From Bryopsis sp. KO-2023 (lineage: Eukaryota > Chlorophyta > Ulvophyceae > Bryopsidales > Bryopsidaceae), in assembly GCA_030272585.1 (NCBI GenBank), contig BSYQ01000006.1:4241001-4305000 (forward strand): a stretch of 64,000 nt of DNA, read 5' to 3'. The position numbers and the translations under genes are program-made. Numbering within the stretch: the stretch's first letter is position 1; each line of letters starts with the position of its first letter. The notes under the pieces were generated by a model. That model did no database searches and was not told where the DNA came from. It saw only the letters and a program-made list of their open reading frames with translations. This document shows positions 19,462 to 27,958 of this stretch, piece by piece.

Positions 19462-20653
19462 CTTAACGAAGGCTAGTGATTAACCTGCATCGCAGGAAAA
19501 TCAATCCATCAGCAAAATTTTCCTCATGTATATTGGTTCTTATCAAAGTACCAACTATACATTGACATTCGTGGATCAAATTTGTATCTCAATACAAATC
19601 ATCCCTATGAAAATTGACCTTGTATTCAGTGAAAATCATTCACTTTCGCAAATACAATCAATTTTCATTGAAGGCAACTCATTTTGCCTCATGCCAACTC
19701 AGGAAAATAATCGCTATTCATTCTCTCTTTTAGCGGATTATCTCTTCAATTCGATTTTATCGATCCACAATCATCTGTCTCCATTAGCGAATTACGACAA
19801 GTCCTATTCCTCAAGGCTCAAAAGAGCGTACCATACCATACGAACCACTAACAAAAGCCCTCAATTTTACACAGACCACTGCGCTAGCAAACCGATCCCG
19901 AAAGACCAGGGGTCTAGTGATTTCAAAGGGCAATAGTGGCTCTCCGTACAGCTAGGATAGGAGTGCCGAGTAACGCTTTTTAGACGTGAAAATTGCCGAA
20001 TCGATTTAATCAAATATCCAAGATCAACCCTAATAAAACTCAAGAGAAATGAACTTCCTTCTTCTTACTTCCCTCATCTCCTTTTATTGACCAAATAAAA
20101 GGTCTCTTTTTGTTATACCGACTCAAGCTCCCCTAGCACTTGAGTCCTTATACTCGTTCCACCATCTCAGAGAGTACTCTTAGTGGCTTCTCGCGAGCAT
20201 ATGGTACAACAACCTCTTTACTCTTAGTATCTTCAGGTGTTAACCCTGCCCATACAAAGTTAACCCCACCCTTTGGATAAAAGAGAAACTTTTATAGTTC
20301 AAAAACTATACTATCTTAAAGTCGCAACGTGTCGACGTTCAAAATGATTCTAAAACATCATTTCGATCGTTCAACACCTAGAACCGACACGGGCGACCTC
20401 AAAACACCCAAATTCCGACGCGAAACTTTAAAACGTCATAACTTTGCGCACACGCATCGGATTCACTCGCAACAAATTGCAACGGATGCATAGATGCTTT
20501 TAGACACCTTATATGTTCGATTCCGTGACGTATACGGTCCGGAACGGGCCAAAACGTGTCGCTAATCGAACAGCTCCGATTTCCCTGCAGAAAATCCGCG
20601 CGCCGCAGTAAGCAGTGCGACTCCACTTTCCACACGATAGGATGCTTGCCAAA
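19462..20653 (-). other. 5' leader of element E, no gene seen
   Basis: About 1.2 kb of A/T-rich leader lies between the primer site and the gag ATG. Only short unconvincing frames are present. Confidence 0.5.
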
Positions 20654-20665
20654 GCTCCGAAACCA
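20654..20665 (-). other. Primer binding site of element E
   Basis: TGGTTTCGGAGC on the minus strand lies three bases after the LTR end and is the same 12-mer as in elements A and B. Confidence 0.6.
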
Positions 20666-20668
20666 AGT

Positions 20669-20935
20669 TGTTAGACTTGGGGGTGCAAGTCTAAGAAGAG
20701 CTAAAAACTAAAACTTATGAGTCCATGACCTTGAAGCCCATTAATACCATGACCCCCAAGGATCCTAGCGTCCCCGCATGGTACCTAGGACAACCATCCT
20801 AGGTGGGCACCCGACATAGGTCTAGTCATCATGACTAGACCTGACTCACATGTCCACGTCAGCATGACTACGCATGACTGTACATGACTGTACATGACTG
20901 GACCTGACTGGATGTAGCTCTTAACATCCCTAACA
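20669..20935 (-). repeat. 5' LTR of element E (267 bp)
   Basis: The ends are inverted (TGTTAG/CTAACA). It is followed on the minus strand by the primer site. It holds several copies of a CATGACTGTA-type decamer near 20865-20910. Its outer end joins element C protease-coding sequence at 20936. Confidence 0.7.
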
Positions 20936-23900
20936 TTTTCCAGTGGTTTTGACGTTTTTCCAGGCATGGCATATCAGATGATTTTAGGCTTACCGTGGTT
21001 AGTTCAAGAGAACCCGGTTATGGATTTTCAGAACAGAACGATTCAAGTCCGGAAGGGCCGGACGGACATTTTGTTACCTTTAAACTTATCAAGAGAGGTT
21101 CGTTCTGGGGATATTTTGGGAATTCAAAACACTGATATGACGTCTGCTTCGGACGTATTTCGCGGAGTGCGTAACCGCACCCACGAGGCTGTTATGGTCG
21201 TCGTAAACGAAATTGAGGACGAAGAAGACGCACATGCTAAGGACGAAGTGGAGAAAGTGGTCAGGCCGGAACTCTCGGCTGGGATCACACGATTGTTGGA
21301 GGATTATCGTCGGGTGTTCGCGGCTGACCTGCCAAAAGGAACACCACCAATTCGGAATGGACACGAATTCGAGATCAATCTGGAGCCGGGGACGAAGCCA
21401 ATATTCAGGCCAATGTACAAGCTGTCGCCAGCGGAGCTGGCTGAGGTCCGCAAGCAAACGGAGTACATGTTGGATCGGGAGATCATACGCCCCTCAAGAA
21501 GCCCTTGGGGAGCACCGATTTTGTTTGCGGCCAAGAAGGACGGTGGCCTGAGATTCTGCATTGACTATCGTTGGCTCAATCAGAAGACGATCAAGAATCG
21601 TTATCCGCTACCACTACCGGAGGAACTCATCGACAGGCTTCAGGGAGCACGGGTTTTCAGCCGCTTGGATCTCAGGTCGGGATACTGGCAAATGCCCATT
21701 CGGGAGGAGGACCAGGCCAAGACAGCCTTCAGGACCCGCTACGGTCATTATGAGTACAAGGTCGTCCCATTCGGGCTGACCAATGCGCCACCACAGTTCA
21801 TGGCGATGATCAACGATCTGTTCAGGGATTTCCACGATCGCTTTATGGTGGTATTTCTGGACGATCTGGTCGTGTACTCGAAGACGATGGAGGAGCACGA
21901 GGAGCACCTCAAGCTGGTCCTGGATAGGCTGGCCAAGCATAACCTTTATGCTAAGGCCTCAAAATGTTCATTTGCGGTATCCGAGCTGGATTTTGTGGGA
22001 CACTGGATCACGGCGGATGGAATCTCACCACATCGGAGCAAGGTTTCGGCGGTCAGGGACTGGGAGCCTTTGAAGAATGTGGCTGAAGTGCGGAGCTTCC
22101 TGGGAATGGTCTCGTACTACCGACGGTTTATACGGGAGTATTCCAGGATTGCTGCCCCCATTCAAATGTTGGTAAAGAAGGATGTGCCCTGGCAATGGGG
22201 TCAGGCCCAGCAAGCCGCATTTGAGGAGCTCAAGACCAAGCTCACTACAGCCCCAGTACTTCTGATTCCAGACCCGGAGAAGCCTTACACTGTGGTTACG
22301 GACGCTTCGAACATCGCGCTGGGAGCAACACTGATGCAGGACGGATCGGATGGACTGCAACCTGTGGCTTTCCTCAGTCGCTCGCTCAACACGGCCGAGC
22401 GAAACTACTCGGCCTATGAGCGTGAGCTGTTGGGTATCTCCTATGCCTTAGCACAATGGAGACACTATTTGGAAGGCGCCCATGCAGGAGTAACTGTCCT
22501 TACGGACCACCAGCCCGCGACCCATTTTCTGCAGCAGCGAGTGTTGTCCAGGACGCAGACACGATGGTTGAAGGCCGGATATTTCCAGTCCATCAAACCG
22601 AAGATCGTTTATATTCCAGGACGCAGCAATGTGGTTGCTGATGCACTTTCCCGCCGGAGTCATGCACATGCAGTTTTGGAGGCCAAAATCTCGCCCGGGG
22701 AGGCAGAAGAATGGAAAGTGGGCCTCAGGGCGGATGCTACCCTCAGACCCATCTTGTCGAAGCTGGAGAAAGGAGAAACTATTCCAGGCTATTCGTTGAA
22801 CCACGATGGCCTACTTTACTACAAGGACTCTACGCATCAGGACCAGGCACCTAAGGTTGTGGTGCCCGCAAATAAACGCCAGGTGGTTCTACACGATCAC
22901 CATGATGTGCCTATGTCAGGACATCCTGGAGTGGCCAGGACGGCCGAAATTGTGAGTCGTCGATACTGGTGGCGCGGCTGGAGGCGAGCTGTTGACCACT
23001 ATGTCCGCACCTGTCCCACGTGCCAAGTTATGAAGACGGAACATGCGAAGCAAAAAGGATTGCTGAATCCGCTTCCCATTCCGACTTCCAAGTGGGAGCA
23101 GATCACGACCGACCTCGTTACAGATTTACCGAAATCCAACGGGTTTACGGCCGTATCTGTCTGGGTGGACAGGCTCACGAAAATGTGCAAATTCGTGCCA
23201 TGTACCAAGGAGATTTCGGCGAAGGAGTACGCCGAGCTGTTTTTGGAGAAGGTGTTTCCGACCTCAGGGATCCCCTCAGTCATCGTTTCAGACAGGGACC
23301 CTCGGTTCACCAGCAAGTTCTACAAGGAGCTATTCAGGCTTCTCGGAACGGACCTCAGGATGTCAACAGCCCATCATCCTCAATCGGATGGGCAGAGCGA
23401 GGTTACCATCCGGACATTGGAGAACTTCCTTCGGCCTTACATTGAGGCTAGGCCGGAACGATGGAGCAGCTATTTGAGCACGGCCGAGTTTGCAGCCAAC
23501 AATTCCATAAACGCCACGACGAAGTACTCACCCTACTACCTCATGTTCGGACAGAACCCAAGGGGACTGAACATGGACCGATCGAACACGACTGTTGAGG
23601 CCGCGGACGCAATGGTCTCACGAATGAATGACGACTTGAAGGACGCCAAGAAACACTATGCGACCGCTCAGGAACGCATGTGCCAAGTAGCCAACAAGAA
23701 GAGGAGGCACGTGGAGTTCCAGATCGGCCAGGAAGTGTGCCTGAGGAGTGCACATTTACCTTTGGCGGTGACCAAACACATACCGTCTAAGGTCAGGCGT
23801 CGATTCATTGGGCCTTTCCGTATTCAGGCTGTAATATCACCGGTAGCCTACAAGATCGGATTGCCTGAGTCGTGGAGATTGCATCCGGTATTTCACGTAT

Positions 23901-24178
23901 CGAAGTTGAAGGAGTATCATCGGTCTGATGAGTTCGTAAGGGATGATCCTCCAGGCCCAGCATTGGTGGACGAGTTGTCAGGACAGGAAGAATTTGAGGT
24001 CGAGGCAATTCTCAAGACCAAAGGGACTGCAGGACGGAAAAGATACTTGGTGTTATGGAAGGGTTACCCGGCTCATGAGGCCACATGGGAACCACTGGAG
24101 AATCTGACGCATTGTGCGGATATGCTGGCGGAATTTGAAATCAAGGACGCCCGCAATAAGAAAGAACCTCGGAAGTGA
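20936..24178 (+). CDS. Element C pol (5' truncated): protease end, RT, RNase H, integrase, chromodomain
   Basis: The frame is open from the junction at 20936, with the first ATG at 20966. It starts near the C-terminal end of the protease (the LGLPWL segment). Reverse transcriptase carries VPFGLTNAP and FLDD near 21859, RNase H has TDASNIA, and the integrase zinc domain and DDE core follow. A chromodomain (FEVEAIL...W, WEPLEN) lies close to the C-terminus. The enzyme motifs look intact. Gag and the front of the protease are missing because element E is inserted here. The GC-rich codon choice differs from D and F, which fits a separate lineage. Confidence 0.92.
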   Translation, partial: FSSGFDVFPGMAYQMILGLPWLVQENPVMDFQNRTIQVRKGRTDILLPLNLSREVRSGDILGIQNTDMTSASDVFRGVRNRTHEAVMVVVNEIEDEEDAHAKDEVEKVVRPELSAGITRLLEDYRRVFAADLPKGTPPIRNGHEFEINLEPGTKPIFRPMYKLSPAELAEVRKQTEYMLDREIIRPSRSPWGAPILFAAKKDGGLRFCIDYRWLNQKTIKNRYPLPLPEELIDRLQGARVFSRLDLRSGYWQMPIREEDQAKTAFRTRYGHYEYKVVPFGLTNAPPQFMAMINDLFRDFHDRFMVVFLDDLVVYSKTMEEHEEHLKLVLDRLAKHNLYAKASKCSFAVSELDFVGHWITADGISPHRSKVSAVRDWEPLKNVAEVRSFLGMVSYYRRFIREYSRIAAPIQMLVKKDVPWQWGQAQQAAFEELKTKLTTAPVLLIPDPEKPYTVVTDASNIALGATLMQDGSDGLQPVAFLSRSLNTAERNYSAYERELLGISYALAQWRHYLEGAHAGVTVLTDHQPATHFLQQRVLSRTQTRWLKAGYFQSIKPKIVYIPGRSNVVADALSRRSHAHAVLEAKISPGEAEEWKVGLRADATLRPILSKLEKGETIPGYSLNHDGLLYYKDSTHQDQAPKVVVPANKRQVVLHDHHDVPMSGHPGVARTAEIVSRRYWWRGWRRAVDHYVRTCPTCQVMKTEHAKQKGLLNPLPIPTSKWEQITTDLVTDLPKSNGFTAVSVWVDRLTKMCKFVPCTKEISAKEYAELFLEKVFPTSGIPSVIVSDRDPRFTSKFYKELFRLLGTDLRMSTAHHPQSDGQSEVTIRTLENFLRPYIEARPERWSSYLSTAEFAANNSINATTKYSPYYLMFGQNPRGLNMDRSNTTVEAADAMVSRMNDDLKDAKKHYATAQERMCQVANKKRRHVEFQIGQEVCLRSAHLPLAVTKHIPSKVRRRFIGPFRIQAVISPVAYKIGLPESWRLHPVFHVSKLKEYHRSDEFVRDDPPGPALVDELSGQEEFEVEAILKTKGTAGRKRYLVLWKGYPAHEATWEPLENLTHCADMLAEFEIKDARNKKEPRK

Positions 24179-24495
24179 TGTAACCAGACATGGCGAAGGG
24201 GAAGTCGGAGAGAAAGATGATGTTACACAGCACTCACGTACAGGTTGGTATGGGACAACGTAAGCTGTACGATGAGGAGCTGAGGTGATGGAGGTGACTT
24301 CCGGCCATGACTGCATCCTCTGAGGATGTCTGCCTGCTGATGCGGCCTGAGATCTCCAGTCAGGCCTGAGGGTAACTAAGCAATATAAGCAACAACAGGG
24401 GATAGGAAGTTACAGCACACAGAGCCCAGGAGTAAACAGCAAAGAGCACAGAGCAAAAAGACCACCAGAGGAAACTCAGAAAGGAAACGGAAAAG
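24179..24495 (+). promoter_or_regulatory. Spacer between pol and the accessory ORF of element C, with a TATA-like box
   Basis: No ORF is credible. TATAAG at 24384-24389 lies about 110 bp before the accessory ATG and is followed by an A-rich leader, so an internal promoter is possible. This rests on the motif and spacing only. Confidence 0.3.
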
Positions 24496-25413
24496 ATGTC
24501 GGGTGTTGGACTTCCAAACTGGCTTGCTCAGGCCCAGAAGGAAATTGAGTTGCGCGACCATCGTGTGCAGATGGCGGAGGAGAAAGTGGAAAAACTCGAA
24601 CAGGAGTTGACTCGTGTGAAAGCGGAACGGGCAGGCGTGTCGGAGGAGATGGTGGAAGAAGTTCGCGCGATGGGGAGAAAAATCGACGAGTTACAGAAAT
24701 CCCACCAACGGATTATGGACGTCTTGGAGGGACGACCCAAAGCGGCGGACCTTCCGAACCTTTCAACGCCTTCGTCGATCAGTGACAGCGAACCTACCGA
24801 AGACGACCAGGAAAAAGACACACCATCCTCGGATGACGACCCCATCCCGTTGCGCGCTGAGGATATCAAAACAGAGCCAGGACAACCCAAGCCGCTGCCA
24901 GCTCCAGAGTCGACTACCCTCCATCCGCAGTGTATGGGATGTGGAACCCGACGGCCCCTTCGCAGTGGCGACCACCCCCTCTGCCCAGCGCATTTCACTT
25001 GCCAGACCCACTACACCGGGATGAAGCTGGCGCAGCGAGCGATGGAATGGTATAGCCAGGGGGTGCTGCCTAGCGTGGAGGTGATCCTGACGAACAAGTC
25101 CCCAGCCCAAGGAGAAGTGGAGAGAGTTCCAGACCCAGCGACCCCGGCAGCCAGATTCCCCTCGTGTCCCGTGTGCGCCAAGAAAGCGAATCGCGCTTGG
25201 TCAGGAAAGCTCAAGACGGATCTTCAGGAATGGGAAGGAGCTTACAGGAGAGCGGTCGGGTTGGAGCCGAGGAAAAGGGCGAAGCCAACGACGGAGTCGA
25301 GATCGGACGCAGCGGGAACCCAGGACGAGCCGGACGACACACCCAGGCCAAAGCGGCACACGGCGCAGCGGTCAGTGCCCCTTCCACCCAGGACCAGATC
25401 GAGCAAGAGGTAG
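24496..25413 (+). CDS. Element C post-pol accessory ORF (305 aa): coiled coil plus RING-like Cys/His domain
   Basis: The ATG at 24496 follows an A-rich leader. Residues 8-80 form a coiled coil, and 90-130 are Ser/Asp/Glu-rich. Then comes C146-X2-C149-X13-C163-X2-H166-X2-C169-X2-H172-X51-C224-X2-C227, followed by a basic, Arg/Lys/Pro-rich tail that could be a nuclear signal. Ligand spacing is close to a RING finger, with His at position 6 and a last gap slightly longer than usual. The layout matches the post-pol ORF of element B, although little sequence identity is visible. There is no signal peptide or membrane segment, so it is not an envelope protein. Function is unknown. Confidence 0.8.
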   Translation: MSGVGLPNWLAQAQKEIELRDHRVQMAEEKVEKLEQELTRVKAERAGVSEEMVEEVRAMGRKIDELQKSHQRIMDVLEGRPKAADLPNLSTPSSISDSEPTEDDQEKDTPSSDDDPIPLRAEDIKTEPGQPKPLPAPESTTLHPQCMGCGTRRPLRSGDHPLCPAHFTCQTHYTGMKLAQRAMEWYSQGVLPSVEVILTNKSPAQGEVERVPDPATPAARFPSCPVCAKKANRAWSGKLKTDLQEWEGAYRRAVGLEPRKRAKPTTESRSDAAGTQDEPDDTPRPKRHTAQRSVPLPPRTRSSKR

Positions 25414-26003
25414 CGAGGAGCAGCTCAGAGTGCCAAGGGGAGAAAAAGGGGGAAGAAGAAAAAAAAAAAGGGGTGTGGGTTATTGTTTTTGTTTTATCTT
25501 TTTCTGTGAGTTTCAGGCCTACTGAGAGGCATTTTTCTATTTGAGTTCAGGCCTAACTGAGAGGCATTTTTCCAGGGAGTGAATATGGGTGTGGTTCGTT
25601 TTTCTGACTATTTGCTACACATTTGCAATACATGAGTGTGTTCTGTTATTTCTGTTTGGTATTTTGGGTATTCAGGCCCATTGGTTGTTTTCTTTTCAAA
25701 ACATTCAGATTCACTGATGTTGGGTTCAGTTGGGGAACATTTTCATGGACTGGGTCTGTGAGTGTTGGTTCTTTTTTTTTGTGTGGATATTAACTCTGGA
25801 CCTGAGTTTTCAGTTTTTCAGTTTTCAGTTTGGTGGAATACAAGGGCAGAATACCAAGGGGTTATTTGGGAAACATTTTTGAACAAACTATTTTGGTTTA
25901 ACGGTTTTTTGTTTGATTGTATGTATGAGTGTGACCTTTGCTATGGTTCCTTTCGTTGAGTCCCAGGCCTTCGGGTCGAAGGCTCGGTGGGGGGGGGAGT
26001 GGT
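25414..26003 (+). other. 3' untranslated part of element C with a short tandem repeat and polypurine tract
   Basis: No gene is seen. A unit containing TTCAGGCCTA and GAGAGGCATTTTTC occurs twice at 25512-25573. A G-rich purine tract at 25987-26003 precedes the LTR. Confidence 0.65.
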
Positions 26004-26461
26004 TGATATGAACCTGGTTCAGCTCAGGCCGAACAGGTCCCCAGTCAGACCCAGGAGCACTCGGTGCGGTTCTGTAGAATCGCATCGATGCGACTGACTC
26101 TCTGATGACTCAGACTCAGGACGGACAAGTCCTGGCCATTGACATGGCCGCGGGTCCTATCAAATCCACGGCTTAGATTCGCAGTACCACTCAGAGTTTC
26201 GCGTCCTGGAACAGATGGTGCCATCTGTCCAGACCGCGTACCGCTGAGTGCCTCATGCATTATAGTCGGACAAGTGTCGTATGGCCAGAGAGGTTGAGAC
26301 GCTCTGGACCATACAACTGGGATTGTACACAGCCTCAGGTTACAGGCTGTCAGGTTGGACTGAATACTTATTCGGACCAGACCTTCTTGTAAAACAACTT
26401 GGACTCGAAGAAAGACTTAGTCTCCCTCTTCCTGAACTGTAGTGAAAGCATCTTTATATCA
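26004..26461 (+). repeat. 3' LTR of element C (458 bp)
   Basis: It begins TGATAT and ends ATATCA, a perfect inverted end pair, directly after a polypurine tract. Its right end breaks the gag gene of element F. Confidence 0.72.
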
Positions 26462-27924
26462 GGATCTTGTCGTTGAAGAAAGAAAAAGGGGAGTCTTTGT
26501 TGGCGTTCACGAGCAGGTTCAAGACTGTCTGTGACGAATATCCCCATGTGGCTCCATCGAGAAAGCTGCAGTTGTTACTAAACAAACTGCCCACGGATGT
26601 TCGAAATACATTAGCAGGATATGATATCCTGCAGACGAGTCTCGACCAAGTCATCCAGGTTGTTCGCAGAAGAACGGATTGGTTACTCGCTGGAAATTTG
26701 AGTGATAAAGGAGTCGAGGATGCTATGGAGATCGACGCTCTGGAGTTGAGTAAGGGAAGTGTTTCGGCTTTGGAAGGAACTTCGTCGCATGTGGATACGT
26801 TGAGACGCGTGCCTATTTCCACGCTCAAACATTATGTTGCTGATTTCGCGAAACGAGATAAACGCTTTCGTTCGTTTTTGACCTATCTCGTGAAAAGCCA
26901 AGGTACTGGAGAAGGAGGGGAAAAGGCACGCCCATTCACTCGTCAGCGTTCAAAAGGAGGTCGTGGTGACAAACAGCCTGGGATATTTCACGTGGATACT
27001 GACGACGCCACGAAGGATGACAAAGTTGACGAGTATTTTGAGGACGATATTTTCGCTGAAGAAGATCCTATGGCAGAGGAAGGTGAAATAGTGAATGTCG
27101 CCATCGCTGACGAAATGGACAAGGCAGGCATCAATTTCGCAAGCTCGCTGTTATACTGCCCAGTGGTTTTGAATGATCGCGTTACGATGAATGGACTCGT
27201 CGACACTGGTGCATCTATATCGATTATCTCCTCCCGCACCTTGAAGCGAGCTGGGTCTGAGTTGAAAGTTGACATGGCGCGCTCAGCTATACGCTGTTTT
27301 AACCAAACCACGTTGCAGGCGAAAGGAGTTGCGGAGATGCACGTGACCCTGGGAAAGAAAACCATGTTGCATGAGTTCATGGTTTGTGATGAGGTTTCGC
27401 ATGATCTGCTGGTGGGCAACGACTTATTGAAGCGATTTGAGTGCAGGATTAATCCAGCGAAAGGTTTAATCGAGATGAGTCGACAAACGGCAGTGCAGTG
27501 TTTGGCTGTTCGAGGCGAAAACACATATACCAAAGGCGTTGAGGCAAAGGAGGTTGCACCCACGACAGTTACGATCCAGGCTACAGAAAGAGGAGTGGTG
27601 GAACCAGTGCAGCGAGGCGAGAATGTTTTTATTCCAGTGGGTCGTTCTTTCGTGATCGCATCTAAAGCCTCTCGCACTTTCATACTGCCGTTTCGCGCAG
27701 ACCGCAGTATCCCTGTTTTCGCCTCTGGACGCATGCCTATCGGCCTCCTCACATCATCGTCGCTATGGGAAGCGGGAAAACCTCTTAAGGTAACGGTTTT
27801 CAATGCTTCGAGCAGGGCAGTTCACGTTGGCAGTCGCACTGCTGTGGTTGGATTGTCGGTGGGTGATTTTCGATTTCAAATTCAATTAGCTCATCAGGAC
27901 AGTAAACGCATTCGGTGCGTTTAA
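26462..27924 (+). CDS. Element F gag-protease ORF (5' truncated)
   Basis: The frame is open from the junction at 26462 to a TAA at 27922-27924. The first part resembles the end of a gag core, followed by a linker with basic and then acidic stretches (Asp/Glu-rich near 27000-27100). An aspartic protease follows with LVDTGAS near 27197. No zinc knuckle is visible. The last 150 residues form a region often seen after protease in this class. The N-terminus lies beyond the window because element C is inserted in it. The downstream pol ORF is in another frame 34 nt away. Confidence 0.85.
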
Positions 27925-27958
27925 TGGAGCAATAAATGATGGAAATAAAGACTCAGAA

